Shown here: one piece after another, positions 37,624 to 44,514 of the stretch
Numbering within the stretch: position 1 is the first letter of the stretch
Layout: every line of letters begins with the position of its first letter
From: Verrucomicrobiota bacterium
GTDB taxonomy: Bacteria > Verrucomicrobiota > Verrucomicrobiia > Opitutales > UBA953
Length of the DNA stretch: 51,113 nucleotides
Assembly (NCBI GenBank): GCA_003569205.1
Contig: BGOK01000018.1
Coordinates: forward strand, 1-51,113
Direction of reading: 5' to 3'
Position numbers and translations under genes: made by a program
The notes under the pieces: generated by a model
The model's input: the letters and a program-made list of their open reading frames with translations, nothing else
The model's database searches: none
What the model was told of the DNA's origin: nothing

Positions 37624-38088
37624 TCAATCCCTTCGGCGGGAAAAACGCAGGTGGCGGCGGAGGGCAGGGCGCAACGGCGCGGCTATGATTCTCCCGACAC
37701 AGTCCTTCGCCCCGCATTTGCAGGGGTGAAAGAGGCTCTCGGCTAGCGAAAAACCATAGTCGAAGGTGATTTCCTCGTTGGCGACAATGGCGCGGAAGGC
37801 GACCAACCACGGGTGTCCAGCCGCCGTATCGAGAATCAGCTCTGAATTGGGTAAGCAGGAATGGTTGGCGTGGCGGGCAGGGTTTTCGGGCGTCGAGCCA
37901 TCGAGCCAGACTCCGGGTCTAATTTCCAGCAGGTAGGTGGGCTGTCCTGGGGTACAGACGTCGGGAGGGGTGTTGAGCAGGACGCCACTGTAGGCGGTAA
38001 TACGTTCGCCTGCGGCGAAGGTGCGCGTAGCGAAAAGCCCCAGCCCGCTAATGGGCGAAGGTTTAGACTCCGTCCCGTTTGCACTCAT
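37624..38088 (-). CDS. SET-domain methyltransferase-like protein
   Basis: 154 residues. The SET core is readable: ISGLGLFATRTFAAGERITAYSG (N-terminal SET strand), NPARHANHSCLPNSEL (the NHSC..PN pseudoknot motif that binds S-adenosylmethionine), EEITFDYG (catalytic Tyr region), and a post-SET-like HPCKCGAKDCVGRI with three Cys that could bind zinc. SET proteins methylate lysine side chains; in bacteria they are rare and may be acquired from eukaryotes or act on ribosomal or chromatin-like proteins. The gene overlaps gpsA by four bases (ATGA) and therefore is translated with it. The C-terminal RPALRRHLRFSRRRD tail is strongly basic, suggesting nucleic-acid or ribosome contact. Confidence 0.88.
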   Translation of the reverse strand: MSANGTESKPSPISGLGLFATRTFAAGERITAYSGVLLNTPPDVCTPGQPTYLLEIRPGVWLDGSTPENPARHANHSCLPNSELILDTAAGHPWLVAFRAIVANEEITFDYGFSLAESLFHPCKCGAKDCVGRIIAAPLRPALRRHLRFSRRRD

Positions 38089-39086
38089 GCCTCCGGCTTA
38101 AGGTCGCGCGTCATCAGAGCCGTGACTCCTGCCCGGGCGTCGAGGCCTTCGAATAGGATACGGTGCAGACAAAAAAGGATGGGCGCGTTGAGCTGGCTCG
38201 CCTTGGCCATGCGGGTCAAGGTGTCGGTTGCACGATAGCCTTCCACGGAGTCGCGACGAGTCTCGAGGGCGGTGATGGCACCTGCGGCGTCTTGGGCTAC
38301 CTGTTCGCCAAAGGAGCGGTTGCGGCTCCAGCCTCCGTGCGCGGTGGCCATGAGGTCGCCAACGCCGCCGAGGCCGAGGAAGGTTTCGGGACGGCCGCCC
38401 ACGGCGACGCCAACGCGCATCATTTCTTGCAAGGCGCGGGTGAGGAAGGCGGCCTTGGCATTAGAGCCGAGCCCGAGTCCATCGCAGAGGCCAGCACCCA
38501 CCGCATAGACGTTCTTTAAAGTGCCACCGATCTCGACGCCGGGGAGGTCGGAGGAAGTGTAGGCCCGGAGTGTTGGACCGCTCAGCGCGGCTTGGACTTC
38601 GCGCAGGGTCTCATCGTCCTGGTGGGCGGCGAGGACCATGGCGGTCGGCATACCGCGGGCGACCTCGTCGGCGTTACTCGGTCCGCTTAAGGTCGCGACC
38701 GGAATGGTGCCGAGTCCGAGTGCCATCACTTCGGTGGGGCGGCGCAGGGTGTTTTGGTCGAGGCCCTTGCAGAGCGAGACGACCATGCGGGTCGAGGAGG
38801 CACGGAGGGCCGGTCCGATTTGGTCCACGAGTTCAGAGAGTCCTTTAGACGGACAGGCGAGGAAGACCACGTCGGCGTCCATCAATGCAGGAATGGCTTC
38901 GAGCCCAATCTGGAGCGACGGCGAAAGTTTATGGCCTTTCAGATAGTCGGTATTCTCACGTTCAGCGGTGAGCTTGAGGGCCTGCTCTAAGCGACGCGGC
39001 ACGAGGGTCACGGTGTGCCCTTGGCGGTCGAGGTGAATGGCCATCGCCGTTCCCCAGGCGCCGGCACCGAAGACGACGCAGTTCAT
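38085..39086 (-). CDS. gpsA: Glycerol-3-phosphate dehydrogenase [NAD(P)+]
   Basis: 333 residues, the normal length. [21 protein letters not shown] is the dinucleotide-binding GxGxx[78 protein letters not shown] (with catalytic Lys) and [23 protein letters not shown] match the family throughout. It makes sn-glycerol-3-phosphate from dihydroxyacetone phosphate for phospholipid synthesis in the cytosol. It overlaps the SET gene at its end, and its start lies within the end of panB, so the three genes form one unit. Confidence 0.96.
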   Translation of the reverse strand: MNCVVFGAGAWGTAMAIHLDRQGHTVTLVPRRLEQALKLTAERENTDYLKGHKLSPSLQIGLEAIPALMDADVVFLACPSKGLSELVDQIGPALRASSTRMVVSLCKGLDQNTLRRPTEVMALGLGTIPVATLSGPSNADEVARGMPTAMVLAAHQDDETLREVQAALSGPTLRAYTSSDLPGVEIGGTLKNVYAVGAGLCDGLGLGSNAKAAFLTRALQEMMRVGVAVGGRPETFLGLGGVGDLMATAHGGWSRNRSFGEQVAQDAAGAITALETRRDSVEGYRATDTLTRMAKASQLNAPILFCLHRILFEGLDARAGVTALMTRDLKPEA

Positions 39087-39854
39087 TGCGGGCCTCCTTG
39101 CGCACCTGCCGGGCCCAGCGTTGGACTGCGGCGACTGCGTCGCGGTGGAGGTGGGCTTGTGGTTTCACGAAGGGCGGTGGTTCGGGGGTGAGCCCGAGGA
39201 GGTCATGAATGACGAGGATCTGGCCATCGCAACCCGTGCCCGAGCCAATACCGATGGTCGGTACGTCGACCGCGGCGGTAATTTTGGCATGAAGGAAGCA
39301 TCCACACATTCTACGACGATGGAGAAAGCGCCCGCGTCGGCGACGGCTTGGGCGTCGGCGAAGAGGCGGACTTGGTCAGCGGGTGTCAGGCCACGGCGAC
39401 GATAGCCGGTGGCGTGGACACGCTGGGGCATGAGCCCGACATGGCCCATCACTGGGATGCCGGCGTCCACGAGTTTTTCGATGTGTTTGGCGAGCGAAGC
39501 CCCGCCTTCAATCTTGACGCCTTGGGCGCCCCCTTGCTGCAGGAGCGCACGGCAAGCCTTGAGGAGGTTAGGGAAACTGTCGTGGGCTAGTCCAAAGGGT
39601 AGGTCAGCGATGACGAGGGCGGCGGGTTTGGCCCGGACGACCGCGGCCGTGTGGTGTACCATCATCTCGAGCGTCACGCCCACGGTGTCGGCCATGCCGA
39701 GGACCGTGTTGCCAACGGAGTCACCGACCAGAATGAGGTCGGCGCCGCCTTGGTCAGCGATCCGGGCTGTGACGGCATCGTAGGCCGTGAGGCAGACGAT
39801 GGGGCGGGTGCCTTTGAGGGCACGAATGGACCGGGTGGTGGCCTTCACGCCCAT
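39083..39854 (-). CDS. panB: 3-methyl-2-oxobutanoate hydroxymethyltransferase (frameshifted)
   Basis: First enzyme of pantothenate synthesis, making ketopantoate from 2-oxoisovalerate and methylenetetrahydrofolate. [64 protein letters not shown] and FSIVVECV are family motifs, and [25 protein letters not shown] follows in another frame. One base is missing in the run at 39282-39285; adding it joins MPK to ITAAVDVP. A second shift near 39105 would give GAQGGPQ and a TGA that overlaps the gpsA ATG, with a length of about 257 residues, close to the family norm. Without it the frame continues to 38962, overlapping gpsA by 125 bases. The corrected end is preferred. Confidence 0.9.
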
Positions 39855-39913
39855 GGAACTACCCCCTGACCGCCCGCTTGTAAAGCGTGGGCGAAGGGTG
39901 TATAGTGCAAAAG

Positions 39914-40177
39914 ATGTTCGGGCGTATCATCAGATTCTTTAAACGCGTGGATTACCGTGAAGGCGGTTATCAGCATCCTGATTTACCTGGGTCGGTTGGG
40001 GCGCCGTGGCATCTCCGTTTGCGTCTCATGCTCACCCAGCGGGGCGGTCCGGACGTGAATCAACAGGCGCCGGACTTATGGGTACGCCACCGCCGGTGGT
40101 TGACGGTGGTCTTGGCGCTGCTCCTCGCTTGGCTCGTCGTGGTGAGCGCGCTTGCTTGGAATTTCTTCGAAGGCTAA
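39914..40177 (+). CDS. Small single-pass membrane protein
   Basis: 87 residues from the ATG at 39914; an earlier in-frame start at 39887 is possible. The N-terminal half is basic and soluble (MFGRIIRFFKRVDYREGGY), and the C-terminal part is one transmembrane helix (WLTVVLALLLAWLVVVSALAWNFF). It has no known family signature that I can see. It is divergent from panB across 59 bases, and its stop overlaps the stop of the convergent gene at 40174 (CTAA). Confidence 0.6.
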   Translation: MFGRIIRFFKRVDYREGGYQHPDLPGSVGAPWHLRLRLMLTQRGGPDVNQQAPDLWVRHRRWLTVVLALLLAWLVVVSALAWNFFEG

Positions 40178-40503
40178 GCCGACCGCGGTAGCTTGAACTT
40201 CAGTGGCAGCAGGCGTAGGTCCTCCTTGAGCGTGACCGTCGACTGGGTGCGTTGGCACCAGTGAAGTAGCACGGCGTGCAGCCAAGGTAGTGAGCAGCTC
40301 GCTTCGCGAAAACGGAGCGTGAAAGTCGTCCCATCGCTGGACCAGTTCAGTCCAGTGACGCGGAAGGATACGGGCTCCGCTTGGCCTTGGAGTGTCAGCG
40401 TCGCGGAGACATCTGCGCCCGCAAGTTCGAGCAGGGTGATTTCGCCGACGTCGGCGAAGCGCTGCGACACGAACTTGGCAATCTCCGCTTCGAGCGCGTT
40501 CAC
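40174..40503 (-). CDS. Small hypothetical protein downstream of lpxI
   Basis: 109 residues starting with GTG at 40503, which overlaps the lpxI TGA by three bases (GTGA). The longer upstream frame overlaps lpxI and is not supported by coding character. The sequence (VNALEAEIAKFVSQRFADVGEITLLELAGADVSA...) has a beta-rich middle (SFRVTGLNWSSDGTTFTLRF) and a basic end. Not recognised. Translational coupling to lpxI suggests a related envelope role, but that is inference. Confidence 0.6.
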   Translation of the reverse strand: MNALEAEIAKFVSQRFADVGEITLLELAGADVSATLTLQGQAEPVSFRVTGLNWSSDGTTFTLRFREASCSLPWLHAVLLHWCQRTQSTVTLKEDLRLLPLKFKLPRSA

Positions 40504-41357
40504 GCGGAGAGAGCGACGCCTTCCAGGTACAGGCCGAGTTCCTTGGCGCGGGCAATCACCGCGGGCTTGTCGATCATGATGACCCCGTCGACCTGGAGGG
40601 TTGCGCGGCGGACGCCACCTTCGACCATGCTTTCCAGCGTACGTAGGCCGAGGCAAGGGACGTCGAAGCGGAAATCTTGAGGGTGCTTGGTGGTCTTCGT
40701 CAGCAACATCTCTTTACCGCCCGTGGCGGCACAACGCTTCAACATATTATCGGTCCCTTCGAAGGCTTCAACGGCGATGACCGTGCCCTTGGCTGTGACC
40801 ACGGATTGGCCGATGTCGAGGCGGGCCATCTCTTGGGCCATCTGCACCCCGAAGGTGCGTTCCTCGGCAGAGACAGAAGCGAAGAAGCCTGTCATCGGGC
40901 CTTCGCTAGCGAGATGATCATCTAGGTAGACGCGGGCATCGAGCATACGAACGCCAGTCTTTTCAATCTCCGCAGAGATGGCACCGAAGATAGACTCTGC
41001 ATTGCGTTCGCGCAGTCCGGCCATGAGAGCGACTAGCTTAAGGTCGGGCACCATGCCGGTGAACAGTTTTCGGGGTGTCACCTGGCCGGCCATGACTGCG
41101 CCAGCGACGCCGAGCGCTTGGAGTGAATCGAGTAGTTGGCCGAGTTTGCCGACGGGCACCGCCCGGTGTTCGGCAGGGGCGAAAGTAGCGATGAGGGCAG
41201 GGTCAGTTTCCTCTTCGAAGGACACTAACCGGACTTGAGCGCCGCGGGCTCGGGCGGACTCGACGAGGAGGGCGGGGTAGCGTCCTTTACCCGCGATGAC
41301 TGCGAAGGGTTGACCCGGGGTAAGGTCCGGTGGAAGGAAGCGCGAGGCTGACGCCAT
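40500..41357 (-). CDS. lpxI: UDP-2,3-diacylglucosamine diphosphatase LpxI-type
   Basis: 285 residues, the usual LpxI (DUF1009) length. AVIAGKGRYPALLVESARARGAQV (N-terminal domain), VAGAVMAGQVTPRKLFTG, YLDDHLASEGPMTG, VVTAKGTVIAVEAFEGTDNMLKRC and DFRFDVPCLGLRTLESMVEGGVRRATLQVDGVIMID (C-terminal catalytic domain) are strongly family-like. It hydrolyses UDP-2,3-diacylglucosamine to lipid X in lipid A synthesis, replacing LpxH in many bacteria. This supports a Gram-negative outer membrane with lipopolysaccharide. It is divergent from nadD across 82 bases. Confidence 0.93.
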   Translation of the reverse strand: MASASRFLPPDLTPGQPFAVIAGKGRYPALLVESARARGAQVRLVSFEEETDPALIATFAPAEHRAVPVGKLGQLLDSLQALGVAGAVMAGQVTPRKLFTGMVPDLKLVALMAGLRERNAESIFGAISAEIEKTGVRMLDARVYLDDHLASEGPMTGFFASVSAEERTFGVQMAQEMARLDIGQSVVTAKGTVIAVEAFEGTDNMLKRCAATGGKEMLLTKTTKHPQDFRFDVPCLGLRTLESMVEGGVRRATLQVDGVIMIDKPAVIARAKELGLYLEGVALSA

Positions 41358-41439
41358 AGCGGTATCGTTCCCGGGTAATCGTCCGGGCTCAAGCCTGCTT
41401 TAGGTTGCCACCGCCGTCCCTTCGCCTCCGTATGTCGCC

Positions 41440-42029
41440 ATGCCCGCCTCCTTTGGCATTCTTGGCGGAACCTTCGACCCGCCACACGCCGGTCATGTCG
41501 CTGCGGCGGTGGCGGCTTGGCGTCAGCTCGGCTTAGATGAAGTGAAGGTCATTCCTGCAGGTCTAGCCCCCTTGCGCGCGGTGCCGCCGTTAGCTTCCTC
41601 TGAGCATCGCTTGGCTATGGCTAAACTCGCCTTCGCCCCTTGTCCGTGGGCCCGCGTCGACGACCGGGAAGTCCGCCGAACAGGCGTCTGCTGGTCGGTC
41701 GATACCGCCCGCGACCTTGCAGCTGAGTTTCCGGAGGCCCGTCGGGTTTGGATCATCGGCGCAGACCAGTTGGCTCGCCTCGATCGCTGGAAGGAAATCG
41801 ATACCCTGGGGCGCCTCGTTGAGTTTGCCGTCCTTTCTCGCGACGGGTTGCCGGTGGCCGCGCCGGCTACGATTGCGGGGTTTATCCGTCTAACCGTGCT
41901 CAAGGAGTCCCCGTGCGCGTCTCCTCGACCGCGCTTCGGGCCGCGTTGGCCGCGGGCGAACCAGCCGGAAACGGCTTGCCCAATGCGGTCCGCGCCTACA
42001 TCGAAGAACACTCACTCTACAAATCCTGA
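41440..42029 (+). CDS. nadD: Nicotinate-nucleotide adenylyltransferase (frameshifted)
   Basis: About 196 residues after correction. FGILGGTFDPPHAGHVAAAVAA holds the GxFxPxHxGH nucleotidyltransferase motif; WIIGADQLARLDRWKEID is the NadD-specific block. The uncorrected frame degenerates after LKES. Restoring one C in the run at 41909-41912 gives VRVSSTALRAALAAGEP ... NAVRAYIEEHSLY, matching the conserved ISSTxIR end, with a stop at 42027-42029. The enzyme makes nicotinate adenine dinucleotide in NAD synthesis. An essential gene broken by one base strongly suggests a sequence error. It is two bases upstream of rsfS, the usual neighbour. Confidence 0.92.
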
Positions 42030-42031
42030 CC

Positions 42032-42589
42032 ATGCCTGCCCCTAAGAAAAAGAAAACGCCTTTCAAAAAGCCTGCCGGCAAGTCGGCGGCTAAGCCTGCG
42101 GCCAAGTCGCGTGGCCCAGCGAAGTCGCGTGGCCCGGTGAAGCCGGCCCGTCGCCCAGTCGCTAAGGTCAAGGGCAGCAAGGCCAAGACGCGCTCGGAAA
42201 CTCCCAAGGTGCCCGTTGTGAAGGCTGTGCCGACCAAAGTCCCGTCGTTCGTCGTCGCCGTCGTGAAGGCCCTCGATGACAAGAAGGCCCTCGGCATCCG
42301 CGTCCTTGAACTCGGTCAACTCTCCTCGGTCGCTGACTACATGGTCATCGCCACTGGTAACTCCGACCCGCATCTCCGCGCCTTGCGCATCGAGGTCGAG
42401 AAGGCCTTGGACGAGGTCGGTTCGCCGGCCCGCGCCAGCGAGTCTCAGTCCGAAAGCGGTTGGACCGTGGTCGATGGCTTTAACGTCTTAGTGCATATCT
42501 TCCGTCCGGACGTTCGCGAAAGCTACAGCATGGAGTCCTTGTGGAAAGACGGTCTCGACGTGCCGGTTGCGGCGATCCTGAAGGCTTAA
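42032..42589 (+). CDS. rsfS: Ribosome silencing factor with basic N-terminal extension
   Basis: 185 residues. The C-terminal 115 (VVAVVKALDDKKALGIRVLELG ... SVADYMVIATGNSDPHLRALRIEVEKAL ... GWTVVDGFNVLVHIFRPDVRESYSMESLW) are standard RsfS, which binds ribosomal protein uL14 and blocks joining of subunits during starvation. The first 65 residues are an unusual histone-H1-like tail of Lys, Ala and Pro (PAPKKKKTPFKKPAGK), with a tandem 18-base repeat at 42104-42139 encoding KSRGPA/KSRGPV. The tail presumably adds RNA binding. It follows nadD by two bases and ends at a terminator. Confidence 0.95.
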   Translation: MPAPKKKKTPFKKPAGKSAAKPAAKSRGPAKSRGPVKPARRPVAKVKGSKAKTRSETPKVPVVKAVPTKVPSFVVAVVKALDDKKALGIRVLELGQLSSVADYMVIATGNSDPHLRALRIEVEKALDEVGSPARASESQSESGWTVVDGFNVLVHIFRPDVRESYSMESLWKDGLDVPVAAILKA

Positions 42590-42613
42590 GACGCGAGTCT
42601 CTGCTAGCGATAG

Positions 42614-42640
42614 GACCCTAGTCTTTGGCTAGGGTCTTTT
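42614..42640 (+). terminator. Intrinsic terminator after rsfS
   Basis: GACCCTAG (42614-42621) pairs perfectly with CTAGGGTC (42629-42636) around a seven-base loop, followed by TTTT. It lies 24 bases after the rsfS stop and ends the nadD-rsfS unit before the oppositely oriented tRNA. Confidence 0.88.
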
Positions 42641-42702
42641 GCTTTGTGCCCCGTGAAATCCCGGGCCGGGCTAGCGGCACTTTGGGGCTAAAAACTTCGG
42701 TT

Positions 42703-42779
42703 TGGTGGTAACGGGCAGAATTGAACTGCCGACCTAGGGCTTATGAGTCCCTCGCTCTAACCAACTGAGCTACGCTACC
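42703..42779 (-). tRNA. tRNA with CAU anticodon (elongator Met or Ile2)
   Basis: A full cloverleaf of 77 bases with encoded CCA. The acceptor stem GGTAGCG pairs with CGTTACC (one G-U), the D arm is GCTCAGTTGGTTAGAGC, and the T arm is GGCAG-TTCAATT-CTGCC. The anticodon loop CTCATAA gives CAU (complement at 42743-42745). The first pair is G-C, unlike initiator tRNA, so it is elongator Met or the lysidine-modified Ile2; the sequence alone does not separate these. The fifth anticodon-stem pair is A-G, which may be a base error. Confidence 0.93.
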
Positions 42780-42837
42780 GTAAACCGGGTCGTGTTTTCA
42801 GAGGGAGAGGGGCGGTGCGTCAAGCCGATTGCGTCCC

Positions 42838-43473
42838 TTAGAGGCCGGGCTTGGCGAGGAACCAGAACATAAAAAGCCAAAAAACCGCACCTAGACCTGC
42901 TAAAACGAGGCAGAGGCGGGTTTGGGCCTGGGAGATTTCGGCCAGACCCTCTTGGCTGATTTGACGGCCCACCCGTTGGACTAACCACAGCGGGAGGCTA
43001 CACCCGAGCAGCGTCGCGAAGATGAAAAGCGTATATTTAGATGACGACGGGAGCGTGCCGACGGTCTTTTCCCAGAGCGGCACGACGACCGCGAAGAGCG
43101 GCGGGAAGAGGAACGTCGAGCCGCACCAGAGATACCCTTCGCGGACATTGCGCTCCAGTGCTTCGCCGGCGGCAGACGCGGGCGATGATGCGGCTGTCGC
43201 GGGTGCCTGGATGGTGCCTGCGGCACCAGGGGGTGGGGGCGGTAGGTCCTGGTCGTCGCGCGCAGTGAACGGGCTAATCGGTGGGAGCAGTGAGCCACGG
43301 TTGAGACCGATTGTTCGGAAGTAATCACGAATAGTGACCCACGATCCGCTGACCTCAATATTGTGCACTAAGCTAATTTCGCCGGCACGGAGCATTTCAC
43401 TGATACGTGCCAAGGCGAAGGGGCCGGTGACAGCACCTTTCCAGCGCAGGCGGAATTGGTCGGGCTTGGCCAT
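42838..43473 (-). CDS. GYF_2-domain membrane protein, last gene of the GTPase operon
   Basis: 211 residues. Residues about 5-55 (FRLRWKGAVTGPFALARISEMLRAGEISL ... GSWVTIRDYF) match the bacterial GYF_2/DUF4339 layout, a small peptide-binding fold. A Pro/Ala linker (75-105) follows, then three likely transmembrane helices (about 115-133, 147-165, 186-206). The GYF part should face the cytosol and recruit a partner. The gap to the previous gene is three bases, so it is cotranscribed. Its partner could be the GTPase, whose own N-terminus may hold a GYF-like segment. Confidence 0.8.
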   Translation of the reverse strand: MAKPDQFRLRWKGAVTGPFALARISEMLRAGEISLVHNIEVSGSWVTIRDYFRTIGLNRGSLLPPISPFTARDDQDLPPPPPGAAGTIQAPATAASSPASAAGEALERNVREGYLWCGSTFLFPPLFAVVVPLWEKTVGTLPSSSKYTLFIFATLLGCSLPLWLVQRVGRQISQEGLAEISQAQTRLCLVLAGLGAVFWLFMFWFLAKPGL

Positions 43474-43476
43474 GGT

Positions 43477-44514
43477 TTAGAGGTCGCGTCCTTGGAGGAT
43501 AGATTCCCAGCCGCCGTCGGGCGGGGTGAGTCCGGCCGGGATGCCGGCCGCTTGGGCGGATTCGGTGACGGTGCCAGAGAGGCGGAGGAGCGGCGAGAGG
43601 AGGGCGGGTTCGTTGACACGCGTCAGGTTGCCCGTGGCATCGGCGCGGAAGAGCTGGGCGGGCTTGCCGTCGCTATCTAGGCCGTAGAGTGTCCCGTTCT
43701 TGAGCACTTCACGCAGCGCCGGCTTGCCGTCGCGGCCCACGGTACCAACAAAAATCAGCTTCTTAGATTGCAGGTCGCCCAGCGTGCGGCGCCAGAAGCG
43801 TGCTTCCTCGGCGTACGTCGCCCCCGTCTGGCGCGTCAGGAACGCACGGAGCTCGAGTTGAACGTCGGCCCACTTATCCTTAAAGAGGAAGTCGTAAGGG
43901 CTCAGCGCATTTTGCGTGATGCGGCGGAGTTGGTCAGCGTCGCGTTGGGCCGAAGGCGAGTAAAGCAGGCCCCAAGCCTCGGGTCGTTGGCTGGCCACCT
44001 TGAAGAGTTCCTGCATCTGGTAAGCCCGCAGTTCGAGGTGCGGGGTGGGGCTGCGTCGGATGAGGTCAAGTTTACGTAGGAGGGGTTCCGACATCTTGCC
44101 GGCCTTGAGGTCGTAGAAGCGGCTGAACTGGCGCAGGTAGTCGAGTTCGGGAATCACCAGGCCTTCTAAAAGGTCCTCCCCGGATTTCGTGATTTCCCCG
44201 TTAGCACCATTAAACTCGCGGCAGCTCCAGGATGACTCGATCAAGGTACCGTCTCGGCTGAGTTCCTTGGCGGTTCGGACAGTCTCCATCCCGCCGCTGA
44301 TCAGGTTGCGCTGCACGGAGATTTCGCTGGCAATAAAGACCTGGCGCATGATGCGTGGGTCGCCCCCGCGGCTATGCTCGCGGACATTATATTTTCGCAA
44401 GCGGGCAGTCATCTTGTCGTCGGCTAGCGCGCGGATGACCTTATCCTCGGAAGCGAGGAGTTCGTCGGGTTGGAAGACGCCGTTGGCATCGGACTTCGCC
44501 AAGCCATCCCACAT
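43477..44514 (-). CDS. Uncharacterised soluble protein of the GTPase operon
   Basis: 345 residues from the ATG at 44514, whose A is also the last base of the previous gene's TGA (TGATG overlap). A GTG three codons upstream is possible. There is no signal peptide or membrane segment. The first half is helical and charged (VRTAKELSRDGTLIESSWSCREFNG, PELDYLRQFSRFYDLKAGKMSE); the last third has strands (KKLIFVGTVGRDGKPALREVLKNGTLYGLDSDG). I recognise no family. The one-base overlap implies strong coupling to the coiled membrane protein, so it is likely part of the same complex. Confidence 0.72.
   Translation of the reverse strand: MWDGLAKSDANGVFQPDELLASEDKVIRALADDKMTARLRKYNVREHSRGGDPRIMRQVFIASEISVQRNLISGGMETVRTAKELSRDGTLIESSWSCREFNGANGEITKSGEDLLEGLVIPELDYLRQFSRFYDLKAGKMSEPLLRKLDLIRRSPTPHLELRAYQMQELFKVASQRPEAWGLLYSPSAQRDADQLRRITQNALSPYDFLFKDKWADVQLELRAFLTRQTGATYAEEARFWRRTLGDLQSKKLIFVGTVGRDGKPALREVLKNGTLYGLDSDGKPAQLFRADATGNLTRVNEPALLSPLLRLSGTVTESAQAAGIPAGLTPPDGGWESILQGRDL

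Noticed and set aside
39129..39145. Copy of the GCGAC-TGC-GTCGC palindrome seen at 5546-5657
   Set aside because: It lies in panB coding sequence ([11 protein letters not shown]), and the match is limited to the core, so it is probably chance.
38962..39309. Independent small gene overlapping gpsA
   Set aside because: Its first half is the missing C-terminal part of panB ([21 protein letters not shown]), and its last 40 residues are gpsA in another frame.
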